Source: a bacterium
Lineage (GTDB): Bacteria; Electryoneota; Electryoneia; Electryoneales; Electryoneaceae
DNA: 58,508 bases
Reading direction: 5' to 3'
Assembly (NCBI GenBank): GCA_028278125.1
Contig: JANQEY010000159.1
Location: 1 to 58,508 of the forward strand
Shown here: positions 34,752 through 43,260 of the stretch, one piece after another
Layout of the letters: every line of letters begins with the position of its first letter
Numbering within the stretch: the stretch's first letter is position 1
Position numbers and translations under genes: made by a program
Notes under the pieces: model-generated
What the model was told of the DNA's origin: nothing
Databases searched by the model: none
Seen by the model: only the letters and a program-made list of their open reading frames with translations

Positions 34752-36764
34752 CTAATCCTGGAGAAGTCTACCTCCCAGGTGTTTCGAGAGGAATTTTTCG
34801 GCTCTTTTGTAAAAATCAAGCCGGTTTTCGGGACGAGCGAAGCCGTGTCCTTCGTTTTCATAAACAACATATTCTACCTCGAGATCGCGTTCCCTCATGG
34901 CTTTTACAAAACTATCCGACTCCTCAATTTTGATACGCTGATCGTTCGCTCCCTGTGCATATAGCAGGGGAACCCTGATATTGTCTACATGGAAATACGG
35001 TGATCGGGTGCGAAGAAATTCTATGTCCTTTTTATCCGTTTCGTCCCATTCCTCTTCAGGTTTTAACTGACCTTCCTTGGGACCACTTTCATATCTTGGT
35101 ACTCTGCCAACCCGGACATCCATAACCTTGCGGAAAGCTTCCCAGTATGGGGGAATGGCACCAAGCCATTTTTCCAGGTTTGCCGGGGCAACACTGGCAA
35201 CTGCGGCACGGTATAGGTCGGGTGTAAAAGTAATCCCTGCCAGGGTTGCGTATCCACCATAACTTCCGCCGAATATTACAACCTTTTCCGGATCTGCAAT
35301 TCCCTGGTCAATTGCCCACTGGACTCCATCAGTGAGGTCATCCTGCATCTTTGCGCCCCATTCCCTGTCGCCGGCGTTGACAAAATCTTTGCCATAACCT
35401 GTTGAACCACGGAAATTGACCTGAAGGCAAGCATAACCACGATTAGCGAAAAACTGGGGCTCCGGATCATACAGCCAGATATCCCTGCTCCATGGCCCTC
35501 CGTGAACATTGAGGATCATTGGACCGGGACCATTCCAGTTCTTCGGAAGGGTGAGATAACCGTGAATTTCAAGGCCATCACGGCTGGTAAACTCGATGGG
35601 TTTCATGTTCACCAATGGCCTGCCAATCAGCTTTTCACGATGGTTGAACATGAAACTCAACTTACCGGTGTTACGATCGTAGTAATAATACTTAACAGGA
35701 CCATCATCAAAATGGTAGCTGATCAACCACTTGCTGTCATCAAGAGTTCTGTCTTTTATATAAAAATCACCTGGTGTTTCTGACCGGATTATTTCAAAGT
35801 CCTTTTCTACCCCGGGATCGAGAACTTCCCACTCGATCCTGTCACGACGGTATTGTACTGCCTGGATAGTATGTTCTGTTGGATGTATCGTGATACCTGC
35901 AACATCATACTTGTTTTCCTTGTCCACAGCTATAACTTCGGATTTCTCTGTCTGGCAATTATACTGTAAAAGGGCACCGGTGTTGCGATTTCGGCTGTCG
36001 ATTATATACAGACTGTTATTGTCCGCAGCGTAGGAGAGCACATTACTGTTTACCAGGTCTTCCGAACCCCAGTTGATCTTCTCCTGGTAGGGACCACTGC
36101 CGCCACCACGCAGCAACAGCGATGACCCGCCGTCTTCATTAATTCTTAAATATCCCCTTATCGTTAGCGAATGATCTACCACCCACCTTGTCACAGCCTG
36201 TGGAGATTCCTCAACCATCTCCATCTCGCCGGTACGAGTGTTGAGGACATAGACATCGTAAACACGTTCATCACGTTTATTCATTCCGATGAGGAATTCA
36301 TCGGGACGTTCAGGAATTGCTGCTATCAGCATTGCACGAACTGAATGTTCTACAGTGGGATCTTCCGGGGTAAGTGGCAGCACTTCATTGGTTATTACAT
36401 TTACGGAATAAACACGGTAATTTTCATCACCATCCTGGTCCTGGACATATAACACCTGCTCACCATTATAAGCCCAGTTATAATATTTTATGCCACGGCC
36501 TGTATCAAATGTGACCGGCTGGTCGTCTTTAGTGCCGGCTGTTCGTATCCAGATATTGAGGACATCATTGTGCGGAGCAACATAGGACAGGTATTTACCA
36601 TCAGGAGATAACTGGGGAGCAACTTTATCCGGGTTTCCGAATAAAACCTCGAGCGGTATTAACTCTACGTCTTTGCCGGTGAGCGTACAACTGGCTAGCA
36701 ATAATACACAAACAAGGGCAAGCAGTAGGGTCAGCAAGACTAACCTGCTGCTTCCAGAATTCAT
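34752..36764 (-). CDS. Prolyl oligopeptidase family (S9) peptidase, lipoprotein
   Basis: The start at 36764 is set by GGGAG 8 bases upstream; the product of ~670 residues begins with a lipoprotein signal (LVCVLLLASCTLTG, lipobox LASC). The beta-propeller (about 40-390) carries motifs such as APQLSPDGKYLSYV. The catalytic domain has FGGSYGGYATL (Ser), AQGANDQRIKI (Asp) and NEGHGFARPENR (His). It is homologous to but clearly divergent from the gene at 32586. It is likely anchored to the inner or outer membrane and degrades peptides for nutrition. Confidence 0.92.
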   Translation of the reverse strand: MNSGSSRLVLLTLLLALVCVLLLASCTLTGKDVELIPLEVLFGNPDKVAPQLSPDGKYLSYVAPHNDVLNIWIRTAGTKDDQPVTFDTGRGIKYYNWAYNGEQVLYVQDQDGDENYRVYSVNVITNEVLPLTPEDPTVEHSVRAMLIAAIPERPDEFLIGMNKRDERVYDVYVLNTRTGEMEMVEESPQAVTRWVVDHSLTIRGYLRINEDGGSSLLLRGGGSGPYQEKINWGSEDLVNSNVLSYAADNNSLYIIDSRNRNTGALLQYNCQTEKSEVIAVDKENKYDVAGITIHPTEHTIQAVQYRRDRIEWEVLDPGVEKDFEIIRSETPGDFYIKDRTLDDSKWLISYHFDDGPVKYYYYDRNTGKLSFMFNHREKLIGRPLVNMKPIEFTSRDGLEIHGYLTLPKNWNGPGPMILNVHGGPWSRDIWLYDPEPQFFANRGYACLQVNFRGSTGYGKDFVNAGDREWGAKMQDDLTDGVQWAIDQGIADPEKVVIFGGSYGGYATLAGITFTPDLYRAAVASVAPANLEKWLGAIPPYWEAFRKVMDVRVGRVPRYESGPKEGQLKPEEEWDETDKKDIEFLRTRSPYFHVDNIRVPLLYAQGANDQRIKIEESDSFVKAMRERDLEVEYVVYENEGHGFARPENRLDFYKRAEKFLSKHLGGRLLQD

Positions 36765-37000
36765 ACAGAGTACTCCCGTTGCGGCCATTAAGGTACACCG
36801 GCTCCGTGACCCCTAACTTCCCCACAGGAATGTAATGCATGAACCATGCCGAATTCATCTCAATTAAGAAAAAATCAGAGAATTTAGCTAAAGACCTATA
36901 ATCAAGTTAGTTAAACAACCACGAACAGCTAAATTTCCAAAACAAAGGATTTTCAACTTGCTACATTCCGAAAATCCACGAGTAGCCCAACGCAACTTTA

Positions 37001-37014
37001 TTAGGGGCCCCTAA
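37001..37014. promoter_or_regulatory. Perfect 14-bp palindrome, putative enhancer-binding site
   Basis: TTAGGGGCCCCTAA is a perfect palindrome. Its centre lies about 100 bases upstream of the start site predicted from the sigma-54 promoter, the usual distance for an activator of sigma-54 RNA polymerase. Confidence 0.5.
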
Positions 37015-37083
37015 CAGCGGCGAGCCATCGCAAACCCCACTTTAATCGTTGATATTTAACAACTACCGGTCGCCGTGAAAAAC

Positions 37084-37099
37084 TGGCATTGCTATTGCT
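37084..37099 (+). promoter_or_regulatory. Sigma-54 (RpoN) promoter of the TonB-like gene
   Basis: TGGCATTGCTATTGCT matches TGGCACGRNNNTTGCW at 12 of 13 defined positions or nearly so, with the diagnostic GG (37085-37086) and GC (37097-37098) exactly 10 bases apart. Transcription should start near 37110, about 50 bases before the ATG. Confidence 0.78.
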
Positions 37100-37158
37100 A
37101 TACTACAAGTCAAGAAGCAGACAACATGTAGTACTTAAAATTTACGGAGGGTAGGATT

Positions 37159-37605
37159 ATGAGGAGCCAGATATTTCAGACAGTAATGATTGTCGTACTG
37201 GTCATGGTAGCGAGTTTCAGTTTCGCCCTGGAAAATAACCAGGCATTAGTAACCGAATATGAAAGTTCATATAACGCACCGAAGCCGGTAGAGACGGTTA
37301 AGCCGGAACGTGTATTTTATTCACCAAGCCGTGAAGTTGAAGGTTATGTAACTGTTGAAATGCTTGTAAACGAAGAAGGTAACGTTGAAGAAGCAAAGGT
37401 TCTCTACCGCACCAGCAAGATGGCTGTCGAGAACGCCATTGACGCGGTTAGTGAATGGAAATTTGAACCTGCTACACTAGACGGTGTCCCGGTTAAAGCA
37501 ACTGTAGCCTACAACCTTGCATTCGGACTTAACCTTGATAGCTACGAAGACAATTCATACGCGCAGAAAATAGTGTTCGATTCCGATACATTCGCACTCA
37601 AGTGA
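37159..37605 (+). CDS. Small secreted TonB C-terminal domain protein
   Basis: The 148-residue protein has a signal peptide or anchor (FQTVMIVVLVMVASFSFA) and, over residues 60-120, the TonB C-terminal fold: GYVTVEMLVNEEGNVEEAKV followed by AVSEWKFEPATLDGVPVKA. There is no long Pro-rich spacer, so it is not a classical energy transducer; a small periplasmic TonB-domain protein is more likely. AGGGTAGG lies upstream of the ATG. The promoter is sigma-54-type, so an activator controls expression. A strong terminator follows. Confidence 0.83.
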   Translation: MRSQIFQTVMIVVLVMVASFSFALENNQALVTEYESSYNAPKPVETVKPERVFYSPSREVEGYVTVEMLVNEEGNVEEAKVLYRTSKMAVENAIDAVSEWKFEPATLDGVPVKATVAYNLAFGLNLDSYEDNSYAQKIVFDSDTFALK

Positions 37606-37635
37606 TACTTGTTGATCATAGATGCGCTAAGCAAA

Positions 37636-37668
37636 AACGCCAGCCTTAATGGGCTGGCGTTTTGTTTT
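37636..37668 (+). terminator. Rho-independent terminator of the TonB-like gene
   Basis: AACGCCAGCC (37636-37645) pairs perfectly with GGCTGGCGTT (37652-37661) around a 6-base loop, followed by TTGTTTT. Confidence 0.92.
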
Positions 37669-37725
37669 AATCAAAATACACATTTAATCCATTCCTACTA
37701 TTTTCCTCTCTTTTAGAACAAACGA

Positions 37726-37757
37726 CACTGGATCCCCGGTCAAGCCGGGGACGACAC
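37726..37757. repeat. Dispersed intergenic repeat, family 2, copy 3
   Basis: The element reads CACTGG at its left and GGGGACGACAC at its right, with CCCCGG-TCAAG-CCGGGG hairpin arms in the centre. It is the inverted counterpart of 3909-3940. Confidence 0.75.
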
Positions 37758-37820
37758 CTTTAATGAGTAGTCCGGATTGCGTGGTTTGGACGAATCCGGG
37801 AGATCGTTTGTTTGGTAAGA

Positions 37821-37850
37821 GAAACCCGATTTGCTGGCCAAATCGGGCCA
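37821..37850. repeat. Dispersed intergenic repeat, family 1-related hairpin
   Basis: CCCGATTTG (37825-37833) and CAAATCGGG (37839-37847) form a perfect hairpin, followed by CCACCCC. It has the same layout as the terminal hairpin of the 3829 and 3974 copies (CCGG-TTG...CAA-CCGGGC-ACC). An upstream GACGAATCCGGGAGATCG resembles their left part. Confidence 0.55.
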
Positions 37851-37943
37851 CCCCTGCGGGATTATTTTGTATGATAAGCTTTTTATGCCCTTGTTAGCTT
37901 GTCCTGCAGGTTTAATTGATTTACGACAAAAGTTTCTTTACGA

Positions 37944-38029
37944 CACTTGATCCCGCCATAAACACGGGCGGGCAAGCCCCAACCTGCCGACGCCAAGGCT
38001 TTGGCGAGCACGAAAGTCAGGAGCGACAC
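37944..38029. repeat. Dispersed intergenic repeat, family 2, copy 4 (extended)
   Basis: It starts CACTTGATCCCGCC and ends GGAGCGACACC, as in the other family 2 copies, but contains an insertion with its own arms (CCGACGCCAAGG / CTTTGGCGAG). Confidence 0.6.
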
Positions 38030-38053
38030 CCAAGAGTTTTAGTGGACAACATA

Positions 38054-38085
38054 AAACGCCGACCATAATGGTCGGCGTTTCTTTT
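38054..38085. terminator. Bidirectional rho-independent terminator
   Basis: AAACGCCGACC (38054-38064) pairs perfectly with GGTCGGCGTTT (38070-38080) around a 5-base loop, followed by CTTTTT on the plus strand. It lies 32 bases after the stop of the minus-strand aldehyde dehydrogenase gene. Confidence 0.9.
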
Positions 38086-38117
38086 TAATTACCACTGAAA
38101 TGACTTCCTCGAGGTGA

Positions 38118-39677
38118 CTACCTGATCAATGGTATTTTACTCATCAGTTTCAGGATTTTCTTCAGCACACCTGCCCAGGTTTTTTCACTCATCCCCCTGG
38201 GAGCGCCCAGTGGGAAGAACCTCTGAACGGCGACAGTCTGGGCTTCGGTATACTTGAACAGACCTTCAATGCCGTGACGCCTGCCGATACCCGAGTCCTT
38301 AAAACCACCCATTGGAGCATCAGCAGATCCGTATGCTGCCGCATACGCGTCGTTGATATTAACCGTACCCACCCGCAGTCTTCCTGCCAGCTTTAATCCC
38401 AACGCTATGTCCTTGGTCCAAACACTTGCGCTCAGCCCGTATTTTGAAGCGTTTACCTTATCCACGACAACATTTAGAGAACGATAAGGATAAACGGAAA
38501 CCACCGGCCCGAAGGTCTCCTCGTCAAATATCTCCATGTTTTCCTTAACACCGGTAAGGATGGTTGGCTGGTAGAACAAAGGGCCGGCATCCGGGAAGGT
38601 ATTTCCACCAGTTACTACCCGGGCACCGTTTTTAACCGCGTCTTCAACGTGTGATTTTACTTTTTTGAGGGTGTCCTCAGAGATCAGGCTCCCGACATCA
38701 TATGTGAAGTCAAAACCGTGACCTATTTTTAATTTCCGCGTTTTTTTGGCAAACAGTTCCAAAAAACGATCATATAACGATTCGTGGACATAGATTCTCT
38801 CGAAAGCGAGGCATGATTGCCCGGCACTTGCGAATGATCCCCTGACCGCTCCATCAACCGCCTTGCCTAAATCAGCGTCCTGGAGAACCAGCATCGGATT
38901 TTTCCCACCGAGCTCCAGCGAATATTTAATTACATGTTCTGATGCTTTTTTCGCAACAATTCGTCCAGCTTCGATACTCCCGGTAAACTGGATAAAGTCA
39001 ACCTGCTCCACCAGGGGAATTCCAACATCCTTGCCACGCCCCGTCACCACCTGGAATACTTCCAGCGGCAGACCTGCTTCCTCAAAACGTTTTACCGCCC
39101 AGAGCGCGGTTAAGGATGTCTGCTCCGCAGGTTTAAGGACTACCGCGTTTCCTGCGATCAAGGCAGGCACCGAATCTGACAGAGCCATACTCAATGGATA
39201 ATTACTGGGAGATATTACACCAGCAACTCCAATAGGAATCCGTTGTACGTATGTCCTGGTTAATAGGGGTAATGCTCCTCGACGTCTCCTGGGCCGGAGC
39301 ATTGTGTCGGCGTGAGTTCCATAGTGGCGGCATAAGTTAACAATGTCAGCAACTTCCTCGAATGCGTCTTTCCTGGATTTTCCCGTCTCAAGCTGAATCA
39401 GGTCCATGATCTCTTCGCTCCTGTCCAGCAGAATATCATGGTACTTGATAAAGACCTTGGAGCGTGCCTTAACACTCAGGCGACTCCACCGTTCCTGTGC
39501 CAGCCTTGCCCTGCGAACTGCTTCGGCCACATCCTCCCCGGTTGCCAGGGGAAGGTTATGGATCGGAGACCCGTCAACAGGCGAGGTTATGGGCATGCTC
39601 TCAATTTCCTGCTCGTCGAGCAGGGTAATCCAGTTCTTTAAATCTTCTATGACTTTTGGTGTGATCCGGTGTGTCAT
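38118..39677 (-). CDS. NAD(P)-dependent aldehyde dehydrogenase (succinate-semialdehyde dehydrogenase-like)
   Basis: The start at 39677 is an ATG with GGAG 8 bases upstream; a GTG five codons further out is an alternative. The ~519-residue protein has SLELGGKNPMLVL with the general base Glu, FASAGQSCLAFERIYVH with the catalytic Cys, and EIFDEETFGPVVSV near the C-terminus. It oxidises aldehydes to acids with NAD(P). A hydrophobic, basic tail of ~35 residues (KILKLMSKIPLIR) extends beyond the usual end, which may bind membrane. Substrate not determined. Confidence 0.93.
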   Translation of the reverse strand: MTHRITPKVIEDLKNWITLLDEQEIESMPITSPVDGSPIHNLPLATGEDVAEAVRRARLAQERWSRLSVKARSKVFIKYHDILLDRSEEIMDLIQLETGKSRKDAFEEVADIVNLCRHYGTHADTMLRPRRRRGALPLLTRTYVQRIPIGVAGVISPSNYPLSMALSDSVPALIAGNAVVLKPAEQTSLTALWAVKRFEEAGLPLEVFQVVTGRGKDVGIPLVEQVDFIQFTGSIEAGRIVAKKASEHVIKYSLELGGKNPMLVLQDADLGKAVDGAVRGSFASAGQSCLAFERIYVHESLYDRFLELFAKKTRKLKIGHGFDFTYDVGSLISEDTLKKVKSHVEDAVKNGARVVTGGNTFPDAGPLFYQPTILTGVKENMEIFDEETFGPVVSVYPYRSLNVVVDKVNASKYGLSASVWTKDIALGLKLAGRLRVGTVNINDAYAAAYGSADAPMGGFKDSGIGRRHGIEGLFKYTEAQTVAVQRFFPLGAPRGMSEKTWAGVLKKILKLMSKIPLIR

Positions 39678-39845
39678 TGCCGGGATCTCCACTGTTTGTT
39701 GGTTTATGCTGATAGAATATAAGGAATTCTGAAACTATTAAAATCTTCCTGTAGAGTATAGTATTCAGGAACATGAGGAGCAAGAAAAAACCTTTCCGCT
39801 AACTCATTTTCATGTACCGCCTGTTCAAGTCAATTATATTGCAAA

Positions 39846-41144
39846 TTATTCAGTTGATATACCGAGTAACTTCAGAACATATCGTCCCGCGGTAGATACA
39901 TCCGCTTCATTTTCCTGCCAACCCGGTGAATCACCTCTTACATAAAATAATGCGTCATCATATGTATGGGTTCCCACCAGGGTTGATGGTGTTTCAAAAA
40001 TACTCCTGCTATTAAAATCGGCTTTTAGATCAATTCCTTTCCTGGAAAAAGCAAGAATATCGGCCGCTTTGTCAATATGCTGTCCTTTATATACTGATTC
40101 TCGCGGTAAAACCTCTAAAAATACAGGGTTTCCGTCCAATGGATCCTTTACTTCTCTCAGGAGAGCAATCAGCTTATCTCTTTCCCTTTCGTATTCAGTG
40201 CCCGGTGAAATTGATCCTGCCGGCTCTCTTCCCCTGACATTTAAAAAGACTCTTCCCGGCGGAAGAGCATATGCTCTTGAACGGGTGCTGATAGTTTCGA
40301 TACCGGGATTCTGGGGATTGTCGAAATCAAGGTATCCTGCTTGACGGAGGAAAGTATTGACAAAAAATATTCGATTGGCGCGTGTAAAACCGTGGTCAGA
40401 CATAATTACCAGGCTGGCATTGCGGGAGTCTGCTATCCGGGAAAATTGTTCTACAATTTCATCCACTTCATCCAGGAAAGTATGGAATTTTTCTTTCCAA
40501 GACGGTTCTCCCCAGTAAAAATGAAACAATCGATCCGTTTCCATTAAATGCAGCTGGAAAAAATCCCAGTCAAATTCACGGGCCGCTTCAGTCGCAACGA
40601 TTGTTCTTTTCCGCTGGACATCCAGGAGATGGTTATAAAATGCGCTTTTATCCTTATATGCCAGTGAGGGATCGGCATCTATAATATAATCGGAATCCCG
40701 CAAACGGATCAGCCATTCGACCGGTTTTACATTCTTTTCAAGCCTGACACCAAGAAAACCACCTATGATCAGACCACGTATATCTTTTGGCGGATATGTT
40801 GCTGGAACGTTTATGGAGACAGCTGTTCCACCGGCTTCATGGACTCTTTCAGGGATAGTGGGCATTTTAATAGAGCTGCCGTTTGGGAAATAGAGCTTGA
40901 ATGGGTCCAGTGTTCTGTCAATAAAACCCAGGAGACCATGTTCACCAGGATCATCACCCGTCAAATAGCTTGCCCAGGCTACAGAAGACACCTCCGGGCG
41001 GCTTGATCTTGTCCTGAACAGGGAACCCTGATCCAGCAGTGAGTGCCAAATTGAAGACGGACGCCGTTTAAGGCGTTCCTGCAGGAGACTGTGGGGATAT
41101 CCATCCAACCCGAGAACAAGAACCCGATTCAGGTTTCCCCCCAT
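39846..41144 (-). CDS. Alkaline phosphatase superfamily protein (type I phosphodiesterase/nucleotide pyrophosphatase-like)
   Basis: The 432-residue protein shows VLGLDGYPHSLL (first metal Asp, residues ~9-20), RPEVSSVAWASYLTG (nucleophile region, residues ~48-62), LMETDRLFHFYWG (metal His/Asp) and VIMSDHGFTRANR (metal Asp-His). The first base of its ATG follows directly the stop of the inositol-monophosphatase-like gene, so they are co-transcribed. It hydrolyses phosphate mono- or diesters; the substrate is unknown. Confidence 0.87.
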   Translation of the reverse strand: MGGNLNRVLVLGLDGYPHSLLQERLKRRPSSIWHSLLDQGSLFRTRSSRPEVSSVAWASYLTGDDPGEHGLLGFIDRTLDPFKLYFPNGSSIKMPTIPERVHEAGGTAVSINVPATYPPKDIRGLIIGGFLGVRLEKNVKPVEWLIRLRDSDYIIDADPSLAYKDKSAFYNHLLDVQRKRTIVATEAAREFDWDFFQLHLMETDRLFHFYWGEPSWKEKFHTFLDEVDEIVEQFSRIADSRNASLVIMSDHGFTRANRIFFVNTFLRQAGYLDFDNPQNPGIETISTRSRAYALPPGRVFLNVRGREPAGSISPGTEYERERDKLIALLREVKDPLDGNPVFLEVLPRESVYKGQHIDKAADILAFSRKGIDLKADFNSRSIFETPSTLVGTHTYDDALFYVRGDSPGWQENEADVSTAGRYVLKLLGISTE

Positions 41145-41972
41145 TTATAACCTCTTGGGAGAAGGAAAGCGTGGTTTAATCGCATCTACTAATTCTTTGT
41201 AAACCAGTTGGGTTCCGGCAACAATCCAACCTGTTTCCAAAGGATTTCCATACCAGAAGTCGGAGACAACACCTCCGGCTTCTTGAATCAACAGAATTCC
41301 GGCAGCGATATCCCAGGGCTTCAGCCCAACCTCCCAGAAACCGTCAAAAGTACCGTCCGCTACCCAGGCGAGATCAGCGCATGCCGATCCGATACGGCGG
41401 ATATTGGCAACTTTAGGGCTGATGGCACGAAAAACATCAAGGTATTGATCGAGAACATCCTGGTTACGATAGGGAAAACCAGTGGCGAGTACAGCCCTGC
41501 TTAAATCTGCATTGTAATCACGGGTTTTTATCTGCTTTCCGTCTTTCCATGCACCCGCATCTTTGATCGCATGATAGCAGATATTCAATTCAGGGATAAA
41601 AATCACCCCGGCGACAATATCACCCCATCCTGATTCCCTGTTATTGTGGTGTTCGAGCGCGATTGAGACTGCGTAAATTGGCAAGCCCTGGATATAATTC
41701 ATTGTACCGTCGAGCGGATCAACAACCCACCGCCATTCGCCACCCTCAGCGTCTGGGCTTTCTTCTTCACCCATAAAAACAGAACCAGGCAAAAGCCTGG
41801 TTAACCCTTCACATAACATTCGTTCCGACGTACGATCAGCGTGGGAAACAAAGTCACCCTGTCCCTTTATTCCTATTGAGTCATAATTGATTTTAGATCG
41901 TTCGTTCTTTAAATAATCACCGGCTGTTCTTGCCAGCGAAATTACTTCCTTAGTAAGCGAATCAAGGTTCAT
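41145..41972 (-). CDS. Inositol monophosphatase family phosphatase
   Basis: The 275-residue protein has the metal and phosphate motifs GEEESPD, WVVDPLDGTMNYIQG and WDIAAGILLIQEAGG in the family order and at the family length. Members hydrolyse inositol phosphate, 3'-phosphoadenosine phosphate or fructose bisphosphate; which applies here is not clear. It is adjacent, without gap, to the alkaline-phosphatase-like gene and 46 bases after the unknown lipoprotein gene. Confidence 0.93.
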   Translation of the reverse strand: MNLDSLTKEVISLARTAGDYLKNERSKINYDSIGIKGQGDFVSHADRTSERMLCEGLTRLLPGSVFMGEEESPDAEGGEWRWVVDPLDGTMNYIQGLPIYAVSIALEHHNNRESGWGDIVAGVIFIPELNICYHAIKDAGAWKDGKQIKTRDYNADLSRAVLATGFPYRNQDVLDQYLDVFRAISPKVANIRRIGSACADLAWVADGTFDGFWEVGLKPWDIAAGILLIQEAGGVVSDFWYGNPLETGWIVAGTQLVYKELVDAIKPRFPSPKRL

Positions 41973-42018
41973 TCATTTTTCCAATATTCTGATTCAATCT
42001 TTAAATAGACAAGATTTA

Positions 42019-43083
42019 TTAAGCCGCCGACTTTCTTCCCCTGGCGATTAAAGCTATTAATACTACTACAATTAATACTGCCAAGGTGTCTGCCCAGATT
42101 ACAGGAGTCCAACCGGCATACTTGATTATTATATCCCCTTCCTTCAGTTCGCTGCCCCGAATTACCCACTCAAGGGTATCGCTCCTAGTGGTATCCGGGT
42201 ACGCTTTTTTCCATTTTGCTTCGGATATCACCATCAGCTCAACCCTGTCATCTTCGAGGTCCAGCCAGGATTTCCAACGATGGTCGATAGAATCTGCGAT
42301 CAAAGACAGTGTTTCCGTGGTGTCGAAGGTTACTTCACGGGCTACTGAAATCATTGAGGAGCGTAATTCCGGATACCACTCGAGTGAAACCTCTACAGGT
42401 TCTTCATCTCGCAGTGTCAATAAATGTGCCTGCAGGAGCGGCGAAAAACGTTGAAGTCCTTCCTGTATCATTGTACTGTCGGTTTCTTCCCCACCCTTAA
42501 GACGATCCCATGCTCCCAGCATGTCCCTCATCTGGTACATGTAACGCCTGGCTGTTCCTTTCTGCAGTCCAAGGGCTTCCATGTTCTGCAATTTTTCTAC
42601 CCGTGACTCGGGAAGCAGGGTGTCCGCACCCGGTTGATGAAGTTCAGACACCTCCTGCGGAACAAATTCTTCCAGGTCTCCGTAGTTCTCAGAAGTCTGC
42701 CATCCAGGGAAAAGAGCTTCAACGTATTCATATTTGGCAAGTAAATAGTTTGCCCTCTTTACGATAAAATATCCCTCGGATTCAGGTGGCGATAATGGAT
42801 GACCTCCCGGTTTTCCCAGGGGAGAATTGTAGGTGTAGCTCAATGTAACTGTGCTGTCTTCATCCAGGTTTCTTTCTCTGCTTGCCTCTATCCAGGGTTC
42901 CCCCGGGGGCATCTTTAACTTTCCGTCAAACATGTCGAGGCTGTCGCCATCGACAGTGTATTTAAGCGGATCCCCAGTGGAGAGGTTGATAAAAAACCTG
43001 TGAGAGATACATCCTGAACCCACCATAAAAGTCACGAGTATAAAGTAGATAACAATTAAAAATCCTGGTTTCCTGGAATTCAT
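42019..43083 (-). CDS. Unknown lipoprotein with C-terminal membrane segment
   Basis: I do not recognise the 354-residue protein. It begins with a lipoprotein signal (LVTFMVGSGC, Cys at residue 25), has a mixed alpha/beta body with several Asp/Glu/Ser-rich segments, and ends in a membrane helix (WADTLAVLIVVVLIALIARGRKSAA). Lipid at one end and a membrane helix at the other suggest both ends are fixed to the inner membrane, with the middle in the periplasm. It is the first gene of a minus-strand operon with the inositol-monophosphatase-like and phosphatase genes. Confidence 0.65.
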   Translation of the reverse strand: MNSRKPGFLIVIYFILVTFMVGSGCISHRFFINLSTGDPLKYTVDGDSLDMFDGKLKMPPGEPWIEASRERNLDEDSTVTLSYTYNSPLGKPGGHPLSPPESEGYFIVKRANYLLAKYEYVEALFPGWQTSENYGDLEEFVPQEVSELHQPGADTLLPESRVEKLQNMEALGLQKGTARRYMYQMRDMLGAWDRLKGGEETDSTMIQEGLQRFSPLLQAHLLTLRDEEPVEVSLEWYPELRSSMISVAREVTFDTTETLSLIADSIDHRWKSWLDLEDDRVELMVISEAKWKKAYPDTTRSDTLEWVIRGSELKEGDIIIKYAGWTPVIWADTLAVLIVVVLIALIARGRKSAA

Positions 43084-43260
43084 TTTTTATCCAATCGTTA
43101 AATGAATACAACCGGCTGGTACTGTTCTAACATAAAGTAACAACTTTTGAAGGTAATTCTATGATACTTATCCTTCAAGGAGTCGATTGCTTTAACAGTA
43201 AAGACTTGCAAGACTCCGGGTGTTAATGTAAGTTTTGATCTTTACAAAGGAACGCTAAAC

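Larger units (their letters stand above)
36765..37158. other. Intergenic region with sigma-54 promoter and upstream palindrome
   Basis: This 394-base divergent spacer separates the S9 lipoprotein gene (minus) from the TonB-like gene (plus). It holds the palindrome at 37001-37014, a related half site GACCCCTAAC near 36808, and the sigma-54 promoter at 37084-37099. No coding sequence is visible. Confidence 0.65.
37606..38117. other. Repeat-rich intergenic spacer
   Basis: This 512-base spacer between convergent genes holds two terminators (37636-37668 and 38054-38085) and three dispersed repeats (37726-37757, 37821-37850, 37944-38029). No coding sequence is seen. Confidence 0.7.
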
